Shown: positions 50,157 to 59,101, counted from the first letter of the stretch. The stretch is DNA of 64,000 nucleotides from an uncultured Mesonia sp. (GCA_947499595.1 CANMOY010000004.1:62001-126000); one strand, 5' to 3'. Notes: generated from the letters alone by a model not told the origin. A program made the numbers and translations.

Positions 50157-50714
50157 ATGAAATCAATTTTTCAAATATTCTTTTTACTGATTTTAGGTGT
50201 ACAATTCAGCGGTTGTAATCAAGAACCCACTTTGCAAAAGTATTTTGTGAACCACCAAAATGATGAGAACTACGTAATGGTAGATTTACCAGCTGGTATG
50301 TTTTTAAGTTTTAATGATGAGCTGGCCAATGCAGATCAAGAAGCCATAGAGAGCATAAAAAAAGTTAGCGTTTTAGCTTATCCGTTAAACGGATCTAATA
50401 CAGCTAATTATGAAAGTGAGGTGGCTGTTTTAAACAAAATACTATCCCGAGAGAAGTATAAATTACTCATGAAAATTGGAAATACTACTAAAGGTATGCG
50501 AATTGCTTATTTAGGAGAAGAAAAGGCTATTGATGAGGTGGTGTTTTTTGGTAACGATAGTGACAAGGGATTCATTGTTGCTAGGGTTTTGGGTGAAAAG
50601 ATGAATGTTGGGGAGCTAATGAAATTGGTTGGAAACTTAGAAAATGGAGATATAAAATTAAATTTTAAACAATTTGAAAGTACACTCAAAAAGCTTGATG
50701 AAATCGAATCATAA
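50157..50714 (+). CDS. DUF4252 domain lipoprotein
   Basis: This is a 185-residue lipoprotein (signal ending VQFSGCNQE, Cys about 20) with a second, diverged DUF4252 domain (YVMVDLPAGMFLSF, KLLMKIGNTTKG, VGELMKLVGNLENG). It is the last gene of the sigma, anti-sigma-like, DUF4252, DUF4252 operon and is followed by a strong terminator. The pair of exported proteins could be sensors or outputs of the sigma circuit. That is inference from gene order only. Confidence 0.87.
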   Translation: MKSIFQIFFLLILGVQFSGCNQEPTLQKYFVNHQNDENYVMVDLPAGMFLSFNDELANADQEAIESIKKVSVLAYPLNGSNTANYESEVAVLNKILSREKYKLLMKIGNTTKGMRIAYLGEEKAIDEVVFFGNDSDKGFIVARVLGEKMNVGELMKLVGNLENGDIKLNFKQFESTLKKLDEIES

Positions 50715-50732
50715 CTTAAATAAGTAATCAAT

Positions 50733-50768
50733 AAAAAAAGCCAGTTTTATGCAAAACTGGCTTTTTTT
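50733..50768. terminator. Bidirectional terminator between the sigma operon and hemN
   Basis: A perfect 16-base stem (seven As, GCCAGTTTT at 50733-50748, with AAAACTGGC and seven Ts at 50753-50768) encloses a four-base loop. The symmetrical A and T runs allow termination from both directions. Confidence 0.95.
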
Positions 50769-50801
50769 CAAACTAATTAAACAGAAACTTAACTTAAAAA
50801 A

Positions 50802-52169
50802 CTATATTGTCATAGAAAATAATTTAGTGTCAGGCTTATTACGTTGTAAACGCCAATCAAAAGCCATACAAGCATTACGTACAAAAGCACGACCGGCTGG
50901 TGTGATTTCCAGCTCTTTTCCAGTGATACGAATTAGTCCATCACTAATCATTTCATCTAGAAGTTGCAAGCTATCGGGTAGTTTTTCAAAATAATCTACT
51001 TCATTTTTCCAATTTGTCTTTAATTGACACATAAGGTTTAAGATATGTTTGCGAATTACTAGGTCTTCTTGGTTTAATATATGTCCTTTTACTACGGGTA
51101 TTATCCCTTCTTCAACCATAGCCTGGTATTTTTCAACGCGTTTTTCGTTTTGGGCAAATCCGTACCAACTGTCGCTTATAGAAGATACCCCTAAACCAAT
51201 CATTAATTGTGTTTTTGAAGCGGTATACCCCATAAAATTGCGGTGCAATTTATGATTTTGCATTGCCATATACATCGAATCAGATTTAAGCGCAAAATGA
51301 TCCATTCCAATTTCAATGTATCCAATTTCCTCTAACAAAGCCTTTCCTAACTCATATTGCTCTCTCTTAACAGTTGGTTTTGGTAAATCGTTTTCATTAA
51401 AACCACGCTGTCCATTCCCTTTTATCCAAGGTACATGGGCATAGCTATAAAATGCGATACGGTCTGGTAATAGTTCTTTGGTTTTCAAAATAGTTTCTTT
51501 AACCGCAGCTGTACTTTGAAAAGGTAGACCAAAAATAATATCGTGACTTACCGAAGTATAGCCTATTTCGCGCGCCCATTCTGTAACTTTTTTTACGTTT
51601 TCAAAAGGTTGTATTCTATTAATAGCCTTTTGTACCGTAAGATTATAATCTTGTACCCCATAGCTAACGCGTCTAAAACCTAAATCATATAAGGTTTGTA
51701 AATGTTCTTTTGTTGTGTTGTTAGGATGTCCCTCAAAACTATACTCATACGTCTCAGCCCTTGAGGCAAGTTTAAAAATACCTTCAATAAGTTGCCTTAA
51801 GTTCTCTGGTGAAAAAAAAGTTGGGGTTCCTCCGCCTAGATGTAATTCTTTTATGATTGGTTTTTCAGGAAATAAGTTACAATATAAACTCCATTCTTTC
51901 AAAACACTTTCTAAATACGGCGTTTCTACCTCGTGTCTTTTGGTAATTCTTTTATGGCATCCACAAAAAGTGCAGAGTTGTTCACAAAAGGGTAAATGTA
52001 TATAAATACTAATTCCTTCTTGTGCGTTACTTTCTTTAAATGATTTTATAAATGTATTTTGCCAGTCCTTAGCAGTAAAACTGGACTCGTCCCAATAAGG
52101 TACGGTAGGATAACTGGTATATCTTGGGCCGGGAATATTGTATTTTTGTATTAAGCTTTGTGTTTCCAT
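50802..52169 (-). CDS. hemN: Oxygen-independent coproporphyrinogen III oxidase
   Basis: This is a radical-SAM enzyme that makes protoporphyrinogen IX precursors for haem without oxygen. The 455-residue protein has CEQLCTFCGC (Cys62, Cys66, Cys69 bind the 4Fe-4S cluster, and Cys71 matches the fourth HemN cysteine), GGGTPTFF, the HemN-specific YSFEGHPNNTT and a C-terminal HemN domain (LICDG-like MISDGLIRITGKELEITPAG). It starts two bases after the universal stress gene, so the two are cotranscribed. The link to a REC-CRP regulator nearby fits low-oxygen control. Confidence 0.95.
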   Translation of the reverse strand: METQSLIQKYNIPGPRYTSYPTVPYWDESSFTAKDWQNTFIKSFKESNAQEGISIYIHLPFCEQLCTFCGCHKRITKRHEVETPYLESVLKEWSLYCNLFPEKPIIKELHLGGGTPTFFSPENLRQLIEGIFKLASRAETYEYSFEGHPNNTTKEHLQTLYDLGFRRVSYGVQDYNLTVQKAINRIQPFENVKKVTEWAREIGYTSVSHDIIFGLPFQSTAAVKETILKTKELLPDRIAFYSYAHVPWIKGNGQRGFNENDLPKPTVKREQYELGKALLEEIGYIEIGMDHFALKSDSMYMAMQNHKLHRNFMGYTASKTQLMIGLGVSSISDSWYGFAQNEKRVEKYQAMVEEGIIPVVKGHILNQEDLVIRKHILNLMCQLKTNWKNEVDYFEKLPDSLQLLDEMISDGLIRITGKELEITPAGRAFVRNACMAFDWRLQRNKPDTKLFSMTI

Positions 52170-52171
52170 CT

Positions 52172-53002
52172 TTATTCGTGTAAAACCAAAAATGGTATTT
52201 CTTTGGGGTAAGTAATATTTTTTTCAACAGGTTGAAAAAGCAAGTTTTGAAAAAGATAAACATTTTTGGCAGGAAGCGCTATCATCTGTATGTCTTCCAA
52301 ATTAATGAACTCTTGTAAGGCCTTACAAAGTGAGTTTTTTACGGTAAACTGAAAACTATGAGGTAAATATTTAATATATTCTTTCAAACGTGCCTTATTG
52401 CTGGCTTGGAAAGGTGTAAGCGAGTCGTTTTTTTTGGCTACATATAGGACACTTAAAGCCGAATGATTTAAATGAAGAATTTCGGCTAGATTTCTAAACA
52501 CTCTTTCTTTGCTGAAATTCGAAAAATCTGTAGGAAAAACTATTTGCTCCGGTTTTTTATATTTAGTTTTTTCTGGCACCACCAAGATAGGGCATTGAAT
52601 ACGCTTAATTACATCTGCCGTGTTGGTGCCAATAAGGCACTTTTCATTATTTGAAACACCTTTTGTACCCATTACAATATAGGTTATTTTCAACTGATTT
52701 ATGATTTGTCGTAGTGTTTCAATTAAAAAACCAGTTTCTATATGAAAATTTATTTGTTCTGATTGTAGCGGAAAATTTTTGGCAATCTTTTCTTTAAGCT
52801 GCTTTAATTTATCTTTGCCAACAGATATTTTTTTATCAATAGCTATATTTCCTGAATACTCAAGGCCTTCCTCTTCTTGGGTAGAAGATTCAATGTGAAC
52901 GAGATGAAAAACAACATTTGCCTCCTTAAAGAATGCTAAACTATACTGTATAGCGTTCCAAGAATTTTCAGAGAAATCTGTTGGGATTAAAATGTTCATC
53001 AC
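52172..53002 (-). CDS. Tandem universal stress protein
   Basis: This 276-residue protein has two USP domains: residues 1 to about 140 (start MNILIPTDFSENSWNAIQYS, end GTKGVSNNEKCLIGTNTADV) and about 148-276 (QIVFPTDFSNFSKERVF). The ATP-binding GxxGxxxxxxGS-like loop is partly present in the first domain and degenerate in the second. It is cotranscribed with hemN two bases downstream and lies beside the REC-CRP/PAS kinase pair, matching the usual association of USPs with oxygen-limited or energy-stress regulons. Confidence 0.9.
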   Translation of the reverse strand: MMNILIPTDFSENSWNAIQYSLAFFKEANVVFHLVHIESSTQEEEGLEYSGNIAIDKKISVGKDKLKQLKEKIAKNFPLQSEQINFHIETGFLIETLRQIINQLKITYIVMGTKGVSNNEKCLIGTNTADVIKRIQCPILVVPEKTKYKKPEQIVFPTDFSNFSKERVFRNLAEILHLNHSALSVLYVAKKNDSLTPFQASNKARLKEYIKYLPHSFQFTVKNSLCKALQEFINLEDIQMIALPAKNVYLFQNLLFQPVEKNITYPKEIPFLVLHE

Positions 53003-53018
53003 TCAATTTATTTGATAA

Positions 53019-53026
53019 CAAAAGTA
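53019..53026 (-). promoter_or_regulatory. -7 element of the usp-hemN operon
   Basis: CAAAAGTA reads as TACTTTTG on the minus strand, a perfect -7 match 16 bases before the USP start. A CRP-like regulator is encoded 44 bases away, but no convincing FNR/CRP palindrome is seen. Confidence 0.5.
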
Positions 53027-53069
53027 TGAGGATGTCACAAGTTAAAGAATGATAAAAGTCAGTTTTGAA

Positions 53070-54119
53070 TTATTCTACACAAGAAAGTCCCTTTTTATCT
53101 AATATTTTAATATTTCTACCATCAATATCAATCAATCCGTCTTTTTTGAATTGTGATAAAGTTCTAATCAAACTCTCAGTGGCAATACCAGCAACACTCG
53201 CTAGATCACCTCGTGAGATTTTTATAGTCTCTCCTTGTTTAGGACTTAAAACTTCTAAAAACTGTAAGATGGTTTGGGCTGTTTTTTTTCTTACAGAGCC
53301 ATAAGCCATTTGTAAAAGTTGTAATTTGGTATGTGATAAATTTTCATTCATAACATTCATCAATTCTAAAGCTAGCTCTTTATTTACCACCAATATTTCT
53401 TTAAGTTTTGTTTTAGAAATTCGGGTAAGTAGGCAGTTTTCTACAGCTGTAGCCGATTCTTCATAGGCAGTGGTTTCATCAAAAGAAGAAAAACCTAAGA
53501 AATCATCTGCTTGAAAAAGAGCGGTAATAAGTTCTTTCCCATTTACCGCCATACGTTGTGTTTTTACCACACCCTTAATAATAAGGAAAACAAAATTGGC
53601 ATGTTCTCCTTCTTGATATACAGGTTTACCTCGCTTTACCTCTAATTCTTCACCAAAGTCATAAAAGTAATTTTTCAGTTCGTTTAAATTCCGTAAATCT
53701 TGAGCTTCTTGGGGTAAATCTATAGAAGTTTTATTTTTATTTTCTAATAATTTAGATTTAGCAATACGACTGTTAATGGCTGCCAATAAATCTTCTTCTT
53801 CATAAGGTTTGGTAAGGTAGTCATCTGCTCCAAGATTCATGCCTGTACGCACTTCGGTATGGTCTGTCTTTGCAGATAAAAATATAAATGGAATTGATTT
53901 TGTCTCTTCTTGCTCTCCTAAGGCTTTTAAAACTTCATATCCATTAAGCTCTGGCATCATTATGTCACAAACAATAATTTGAGGAAGACTCTTTTGCGCC
54001 AAATCAAGGCCTATTTTACCGTTCTTAGCCGTTATAACTTCAAATCCAGATAATTCTAGAAGTTCAGCTGTATTTTCTCTTAGAGCTTGATCATCTTCGA
54101 TTAATAAAATTTTTTTCAT
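53070..54119 (-). CDS. Response regulator fused to a CRP/FNR-type transcription factor
   Basis: The 349-residue protein joins a receiver domain (1 to about 120: acidic IEDD, Asp52 in VCDIMMPELNG, Lys in YLTKPYEEEDLL) to a cyclic-nucleotide-binding-like domain (about 145-245: GKPVYQEGEHANFVFLI) and a CRP winged helix (about 265-340: TIKISRGDLASVAGIATESL in pieces). The FNR-type cysteine cluster is absent. The gene overlaps the PAS histidine kinase by four bases, so phosphorylation probably controls its DNA binding. Likely targets are the adjacent usp-hemN genes, by inference. Confidence 0.94.
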   Translation of the reverse strand: MKKILLIEDDQALRENTAELLELSGFEVITAKNGKIGLDLAQKSLPQIIVCDIMMPELNGYEVLKALGEQEETKSIPFIFLSAKTDHTEVRTGMNLGADDYLTKPYEEEDLLAAINSRIAKSKLLENKNKTSIDLPQEAQDLRNLNELKNYFYDFGEELEVKRGKPVYQEGEHANFVFLIIKGVVKTQRMAVNGKELITALFQADDFLGFSSFDETTAYEESATAVENCLLTRISKTKLKEILVVNKELALELMNVMNENLSHTKLQLLQMAYGSVRKKTAQTILQFLEVLSPKQGETIKISRGDLASVAGIATESLIRTLSQFKKDGLIDIDGRNIKILDKKGLSCVE

Positions 54120-55354
54120 CTGCCTTTTTGTGGGTTTTTAGGTATTTTTAAGGTAAATGTACTTCCTTTATTTTCTATACTTTTAAATGATATTTCACCT
54201 TGTAAATGTTCCAAGTGATTTTTAATAATATTTAATCCGATTCCTGTTCCTTCTGCAATCAAAGCATTTTCTGCTCTAAAGTAGCGGTCAAAAATAAACT
54301 TTTGTTCCTCTTTTGGAATTCCGATACCTTCGTCAATAATATTTATATAGAAATCCGATTCATCTTGACCGAACTGAATATTAATTTCAGAATTCTCTTC
54401 GGAGTATTTAATAGCATTGTTTACCAAATTGGTTAAAGCTAGGGTTAGAATTTTCTCATCAAAATTGATTTCTATACCATCGATGTTTTCTGGATATATG
54501 ATATTTTGACCGTTCTTGAGAACCATATTTGATTCATAAATCACCTCATTGATAACTTTACTCAAGGGAAACTGAGTAAAAGAGTAACTTACCTTTCCGG
54601 ATTCAATTTTTTCTAGAGAAAGAAAATCAGTCAATATATCATTGAGGTATTTTACTTTTGATTTTATCGTTTTTAGGTGTCTATCTCTTTTATCCTGTTG
54701 ATTTTCTTGAGTGTATTTTCCCGTTAAGGTTGCCGAGGTTAAAATACCGCTTAAGGGAGTTTTGAACTCGTGCGAAACCATAGATAAGAATTTGGTTTTT
54801 AAATCGTTTAATTCTCGCTCTTTTTGCAGCGCATTTTTTATTCTATTTTCGGCCTCAAGTCTTTTTGTAATTTCAGATTTTAGGCTGTTTACTGTTTCTT
54901 GTAGCTGTAAAGTCCGCTTGGCTACCATATCCTCTAAACGAGAATTTAACTCCCTGATCTCTAACTCGGTTTTTTTACGGACACTGATATCGATTATCAT
55001 AGCCATAATGTAGGTTTCGCCATCTAACTGTATGGGATTAAGGCCAATTTCAATAGGGAATTCGCTACCATCTTTCTTTTTGCCATAAAGATCTCTACCA
55101 AAGCCCATTCGTCTCTTTTCTTGATTTTTCATGAAATTACTAGCATACTTGGTATGGGCGTGCTTATAACGATCTGGTATCAATATTTCTAACAATTTAC
55201 CTTTAAGTTCTCCAGCTTGGTATTGAAATAATTCGCTGGCAGAAGTATTACTAGCCACGATGGTTCGATTTTCATTAACAACAACAATACCTTCCGAAAC
55301 CGTTTCAAAAAGCAACTTGAAAATATCTTTGTTTTGTGATGCAAATTTTTCCAT
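54116..55354 (-). CDS. PAS-domain sensor histidine kinase
   Basis: This is a 412-residue cytoplasmic sensor with no clear membrane helix. It has a PAS domain (about 10-130: TVSEGIVVVNENRTIVASN, EFPIEIGLNPIQLDGETYIM in pieces), a coiled coil (about 131-185), HisKA with His in MVSHEFKTPLSGIL (about 194) and HATPase (LVNNAIKYSEENSEIN, IIDEGIGIPKEEQ, GTGIGLNIIKNHL). It overlaps the REC-CRP gene by four bases and is its obvious partner. A soluble PAS sensor suggests an internal redox, oxygen or haem signal, but the cofactor cannot be told from the sequence. Confidence 0.93.
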   Translation of the reverse strand: MEKFASQNKDIFKLLFETVSEGIVVVNENRTIVASNTSASELFQYQAGELKGKLLEILIPDRYKHAHTKYASNFMKNQEKRRMGFGRDLYGKKKDGSEFPIEIGLNPIQLDGETYIMAMIIDISVRKKTELEIRELNSRLEDMVAKRTLQLQETVNSLKSEITKRLEAENRIKNALQKERELNDLKTKFLSMVSHEFKTPLSGILTSATLTGKYTQENQQDKRDRHLKTIKSKVKYLNDILTDFLSLEKIESGKVSYSFTQFPLSKVINEVIYESNMVLKNGQNIIYPENIDGIEINFDEKILTLALTNLVNNAIKYSEENSEINIQFGQDESDFYINIIDEGIGIPKEEQKFIFDRYFRAENALIAEGTGIGLNIIKNHLEHLQGEISFKSIENKGSTFTLKIPKNPQKGR

Positions 55355-55400
55355 AAAACAGTTGTAGAAAAAAATTAGAAAGCTTAGTTGATATTTGTCA

Positions 55401-55431
55401 TTTGAGAAACCTACTAATTTAAGTAACTTTG
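55401..55431 (+). promoter_or_regulatory. Promoter of the thioredoxin-deoC-deoD operon
   Basis: TTTG at 55401-55404 and TAACTTTG at 55424-55431 are separated by exactly 19 bases, a near-ideal Bacteroidota promoter. The first start codon follows 19 bases later. Confidence 0.8.
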
Positions 55432-55450
55432 TCTATAAGCACGTAAATTT

Positions 55451-55750
55451 ATGAAAACTAATTTTAATTCGCTACTACAAGGTAAACAACTTGTTTTAGT
55501 AGATTTTTATGCCACATGGTGTGGGCCGTGTAAGGCCTTGATTCCCATTTTAAAAGAGGTTAAAAAGGAGGTTGGTGAAGCGGTTAAAATAATAAAAATA
55601 GATGTAGACAAAAATCAAAATCTTGCCCAAAAGTTTCAAGTGCGCGGAGTACCTACTTTAATTCTTTTTAAAAATGCTCATCCTGTTTGGCGTCAATCTG
55701 GGGTAGTACCTGCAAACGACTTAAAACAATTAATTCAATCTAATTCATAA
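55451..55750 (+). CDS. trxA: Thioredoxin
   Basis: This is a 99-residue cytoplasmic thioredoxin with the WCGPCK redox motif (Cys24, Cys27), cis-proline region RGVPTLILF (about 72-80) and DVDKNQNLAQKF. It has no signal peptide. It is the first gene of a tight operon with deoC and deoD (two- and three-base gaps) behind a strong promoter. Thioredoxin beside nucleoside-salvage enzymes may be simple cotranscription. I see no link in mechanism. Confidence 0.93.
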   Translation: MKTNFNSLLQGKQLVLVDFYATWCGPCKALIPILKEVKKEVGEAVKIIKIDVDKNQNLAQKFQVRGVPTLILFKNAHPVWRQSGVVPANDLKQLIQSNS

Positions 55751-55752
55751 GC

Positions 55753-56391
55753 ATGAAACAATTTATAGATCATACATTACTAAAACCAACGGCAAGCTTA
55801 CAGCAAATTGAACAACTATGTCAAGAGGCCAAAGCAAATGAGTTTTTTGCTGTTTGTGTTAACGGTTGCTGGGTCAAACAAGCCGTAAGTTTTTTAAGAG
55901 ATTCAGATGTAAAGGTAGTAGCAGTTATAGGTTTTCCTTTAGGAGCAATGCATACCAAAGCTAAAGTTTGCGAAGCCCAGCAGTGCGTTGCAGACGGTGC
56001 ACAAGAAATTGATATGGTGTTGAATTTGGGCGATTTGAAATCAGGAAATTATCAAGCCGTAGAAAAAGATATAGCCGCCGTAAAAGAGGCTATAGGTGAG
56101 CGCGTTTTGAAGGTTATTTTAGAAACCTGTTATTTAGAAGATAAAGAAATTATAAAAGCTTGTGAGTTGGCCGTGGCTGCTAAAGCAGATTTTGTGAAAA
56201 CCTCAACGGGCTTTGGAAGTGCGGGAGCTACCTTAGAGCACGTAAAATTAATGAAATCTTGTGTGAGAAAACAAGCTGAAGTAAAAGCAAGTGGAGGAAT
56301 AAGAGATCGAGCCACGGCCGAAAAATTCATTGAAGCGGGAGCAACACGAATAGGCACTTCTTCAGGGATTAAAATAGTAACCGATAATTAA
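55753..56391 (+). CDS. deoC: Deoxyribose-phosphate aldolase
   Basis: This enzyme cleaves 2-deoxyribose-5-phosphate to acetaldehyde and glyceraldehyde-3-phosphate. The 212-residue TIM barrel has the Schiff-base Lys in FVKTSTGFG (Lys149), Asp87 in EIDMVLNLG and Lys178 in VKASGGIRD. It follows trxA by two bases and precedes deoD by three, so nucleoside salvage enzymes are grouped. Confidence 0.96.
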   Translation: MKQFIDHTLLKPTASLQQIEQLCQEAKANEFFAVCVNGCWVKQAVSFLRDSDVKVVAVIGFPLGAMHTKAKVCEAQQCVADGAQEIDMVLNLGDLKSGNYQAVEKDIAAVKEAIGERVLKVILETCYLEDKEIIKACELAVAAKADFVKTSTGFGSAGATLEHVKLMKSCVRKQAEVKASGGIRDRATAEKFIEAGATRIGTSSGIKIVTDN

Positions 56392-56394
56392 ATT

Positions 56395-57093
56395 ATGAGT
56401 ATTCACTTAGAAGCAAAAGAAGGGGATATTGCCGAAACTGTTCTCCTACCAGGAGACCCCTTACGAGCAAAATGGATTGCAGAAACCTTTTTAGAAGATG
56501 TAGTATGTTATAACCGGGTTAGGGGAATGCTAGGTTTTACAGGAACTTTTCAAGGAAAAAGAATTTCGGTGCAAGGCACAGGTATGGGCATACCCTCGGC
56601 CTTGATTTATTGTACAGAGTTGATTCGCGATTATGGCGTCAAAAGACTTATACGGGTAGGCTCGGCTGGAGCTTACCAAGAAAATATCGATTTACGTGAT
56701 ATCGTAATAGCCATGGCGGCTTCTACTACTTCGGGAATGAATAAGAGTAACTTTGGTCAGGCAACCTTCGCTCCCACAGCAGACGCCGATTTATTTCTGA
56801 AAGCGGTTGAAGTAGCTAAGCAAAAAGATATTGCTTTTAAAGCCGGTAATGTGCTATCTGGCGATGTTTTTTATGACGATGACCCCAACTTTTATAAAAA
56901 ATGGGCGCAATATGGGGTTTTATGTGTAGAAATGGAAACCGCCGGCTTATATACCATAGCAGCCAAATTTAACGTTCAAGCTTTGGCTATTCTTACCATT
57001 TCCGATTCCTTGGTTACCAAAGCAGAAACCTCTCAAGAAGATAGAGCCAGCAGTTTTAATCAAATGATTGAAATTGCGTTAGAATTAGCATAA
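56395..57093 (+). CDS. deoD: Purine nucleoside phosphorylase (DeoD type)
   Basis: This enzyme phosphorolyses purine (deoxy)nucleosides to the base and (deoxy)ribose-1-phosphate. The 232-residue hexameric-type protein has [16 protein letters not shown] (about 15-30), [12 protein letters not shown] (about 62-73), the [15 protein letters not shown] loop, [14 protein letters not shown] (about 182-195) and ILTISDSLV (Asp204-Ser region). It is the last gene of the trxA-deoC-deoD operon, followed by a terminator. Confidence 0.95.
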   Translation: MSIHLEAKEGDIAETVLLPGDPLRAKWIAETFLEDVVCYNRVRGMLGFTGTFQGKRISVQGTGMGIPSALIYCTELIRDYGVKRLIRVGSAGAYQENIDLRDIVIAMAASTTSGMNKSNFGQATFAPTADADLFLKAVEVAKQKDIAFKAGNVLSGDVFYDDDPNFYKKWAQYGVLCVEMETAGLYTIAAKFNVQALAILTISDSLVTKAETSQEDRASSFNQMIEIALELA

Positions 57094-57118
57094 TCTATTG
57101 AACTATATAATTCAAATT

Positions 57119-57145
57119 AAACCTGCCTATTGGCGGGTTTTTTAT
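57119..57145 (+). terminator. Terminator after deoD
   Basis: AAACCTGCC (57119-57127) pairs with GGCGGGTTT (57132-57140) with one wobble, and a T-run follows. The 170 bases from here to the AIM24 gene show no other clear element. Confidence 0.88.
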
Positions 57146-57316
57146 TTATAATTTAAATTTTATGGGCTAAATATCAAATACGATTAATTTTCTTTTAAAT
57201 TAATTGTATTTTTATAGGTAATTAAGGTTTGTAACGATGTTGGTAAGTTGCTATGATTTATGCTGAAAAAGCCTCAAGTTTTTTTAATACCATTCTATAT
57301 TTAAAAATTAACTATT

Positions 57317-58123
57317 ATGATAAGAAACGCACACGAAATCGATTTTCAAATTTTTGGAGAAGAAATGCAATATGTCGAAATAGAGCTAGACCCACAAGAA
57401 GCGGTCGTCGCCGAAGCTGGCTCCTTTATGATGATGGATGAGGGAATTCAAATGGATACCATTTTTGGTGATGGTTCTGATAAAAACAATGGTTTTTTTG
57501 GTAAAGTACTAGGAGCCGGTAAAAGACTCTTGACTGGGGAGAGCTTATTTATGACCGCTTTTCAAAATGTTGTTACCGGAAAGAAAAAGGTAAGCTTTGC
57601 TTCTCCGTATCCTGGTAAAATTATATCAATAGATCTTAATCGTTTTAATCATAAGTTTATTTGCCAAAAGGATGCTTTTTTATGTGCGGCCAAGGGTGTT
57701 TCAGTCGGAATTGAATTTTCGAAAAAAATAGGAAGAGGCTTTTTTGGTGGTGAAGGTTTTATAATGCAAAAATTAGAGGGTGATGGGATGGCCTTTGTAC
57801 ATGCGGGGGGAACTACAGCAGTTAAAGAACTTGCTCCCGGTGAAAAATTAAAAGTAGACACTGGTTGCATCATAGGCTTTGATGCTAGTGTAGACTATGA
57901 TATTCAATTTGTTGGAGGTATACGCAATACTTTATTTGGAGGAGAGGGAATGGTTTTCGCTACGCTCACAGGACCAGGTACGGTTTACATCCAATCTTTA
58001 CCTTTTAGTAGATTAGCCAGTCGTGTGTTTGCTGCAGCACCTCAAGGAGGAGGAAAAGATAAAGGAGAAGGAAGTATTTTAGGTGGTTTAGGGAATCTGC
58101 TTGATGGAGATAACAGATTTTAA
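57317..58123 (+). CDS. AIM24 / TIGR00266 family protein
   Basis: This 268-residue beta-rich soluble protein belongs to the AIM24 family (TIGR00266). It has VVAEAGSFMMMD near the N-terminus, three repeated beta-segments (PGKIISIDL, GFIMQKLEGDGMAFVHAGG in pieces, FATLTGPGTVYIQSLP) and a glycine-rich C-terminus. The yeast namesake is mitochondrial and affects respiratory complexes. The bacterial role is unknown. It is a single gene. The start ATG at 57317 is chosen because an overlapping upstream frame (57253 onward) is not homologous to it. Confidence 0.9.
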   Translation: MIRNAHEIDFQIFGEEMQYVEIELDPQEAVVAEAGSFMMMDEGIQMDTIFGDGSDKNNGFFGKVLGAGKRLLTGESLFMTAFQNVVTGKKKVSFASPYPGKIISIDLNRFNHKFICQKDAFLCAAKGVSVGIEFSKKIGRGFFGGEGFIMQKLEGDGMAFVHAGGTTAVKELAPGEKLKVDTGCIIGFDASVDYDIQFVGGIRNTLFGGEGMVFATLTGPGTVYIQSLPFSRLASRVFAAAPQGGGKDKGEGSILGGLGNLLDGDNRF

Positions 58124-58173
58124 AAACAATAACAGTGTTTATTCTTGAATGGATTAATGTAAAAAAAAACAAA

Positions 58174-58205
58174 AAAAATCCTGAGTCGAAAAACTCAGGA
58201 TTTTT
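58174..58205. terminator. Bidirectional terminator between the AIM24 and OmpA genes
   Basis: AAAAATCCTGAGT (58174-58186) pairs with ACTCAGGATTTTT (58193-58205) around a six-base loop. It lies between convergent genes. Confidence 0.93.
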
Positions 58206-58225
58206 ATGTTTTCAGCTATTCTAGC

Positions 58226-59071
58226 TTATTTTGCTTTTTTCATTCCTTCTTCAATCATACTATAGAATTGATCTAATTTAGGAAGTACTACAATACGCGT
58301 TCTACGGTTAGCAGCTTTACCGCTTGCTGTATCATTCCCTGCAACAGGCACGTACTCTCCACGACCAGCGGCTGTCATTCTAGCCGGATCTACACCAAAA
58401 TCATTCTGTAAAATTCTAACAATAGAAGTGGCACGCTTTGTACTCAAATCCCAATTATCTTTTATACAAGAATTGCTAATAGGGTCGGTATCGGTATGGC
58501 CTTCAACCATAAACTCAAAATCTGGTTTGTTTTTAACCACTTTAGCTACTTTGCCTAACACTTCTTTTGCACGATTAGAAACTTGGTAACTCCCGCTTCT
58601 AAATAAAAGTTTGTCAGATATAGAAACAAATACTACTCCTTTTTCTACGTTGATTTGGATATCCTCATCGTTCAAGTCGCCCAATGCTCCCTTTAGGCTG
58701 GTAACTAAAGCTAAAGTGACAGAATCTTTTTTGTTGATTGCATCACGCATCGTCTTGATTTGTAAATCTTTTTCTCTAATGCTTTCTAATGATCGCTCTA
58801 AATTTTCTGCTCCTTTTTTAGATAGCGTAGCAAGATCGCCTTGATTATTTAATAATGCAGAGTTAGTATTTTTCAGAATGCTAATTTGCTCATTTAAAGA
58901 ACTAATTCGAGACTCTTTATCTTCAAGGCAAGAATTAAGTTTTACGGTTGCTGTGTTTAATAAATCTTTAGTTTCTTGTTGCTTGGCTTCTAATTCTGCA
59001 TATTTCTTTTTAGAAACACAAGAAGAAAACAATAATGTAATGGCTGCTGTAGCTAAAAAAATACGTTTCAT
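58226..59071 (-). CDS. OmpA family lipoprotein
   Basis: This 281-residue outer-membrane lipoprotein has a signal ending LLFSSCVSKKK (Cys about 18), a long coiled coil (about 24-115) and a C-terminal OmpA-like peptidoglycan-binding domain (about 155-280). The core reads LFRSGSYQVSNRAKEVL, then VEGHTDTDPI and LSTKRATSIVRIL, with RRTRIVVLPKLDQ at the end. It probably tethers the outer membrane to peptidoglycan. The ATG at 59069-59071 is chosen, since the longer open frame would bury the signal peptide. Confidence 0.94.
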   Translation of the reverse strand: MKRIFLATAAITLLFSSCVSKKKYAELEAKQQETKDLLNTATVKLNSCLEDKESRISSLNEQISILKNTNSALLNNQGDLATLSKKGAENLERSLESIREKDLQIKTMRDAINKKDSVTLALVTSLKGALGDLNDEDIQINVEKGVVFVSISDKLLFRSGSYQVSNRAKEVLGKVAKVVKNKPDFEFMVEGHTDTDPISNSCIKDNWDLSTKRATSIVRILQNDFGVDPARMTAAGRGEYVPVAGNDTASGKAANRRTRIVVLPKLDQFYSMIEEGMKKAK

Positions 59072-59101
59072 AGTATGTTTGTTTGTGTATAATTTAAAAG
59101 T

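Noticed and set aside
50749-50994. Small gene after the sigma operon
   Set aside because: It runs through a terminator and antisense to hemN, with no recognisable product.
53005-53017. FNR/CRP operator upstream of usp
   Set aside because: The bases TCAATTTATTTGA are symmetric but in the wrong order for TTGA-N6-TCAA, and they lie between the -7 box and the start codon.
57253-57441. Small gene overlapping the start of the AIM24 gene
   Set aside because: It is a different frame over the AIM24 coding region, and its translation is arginine-rich and not protein-like.
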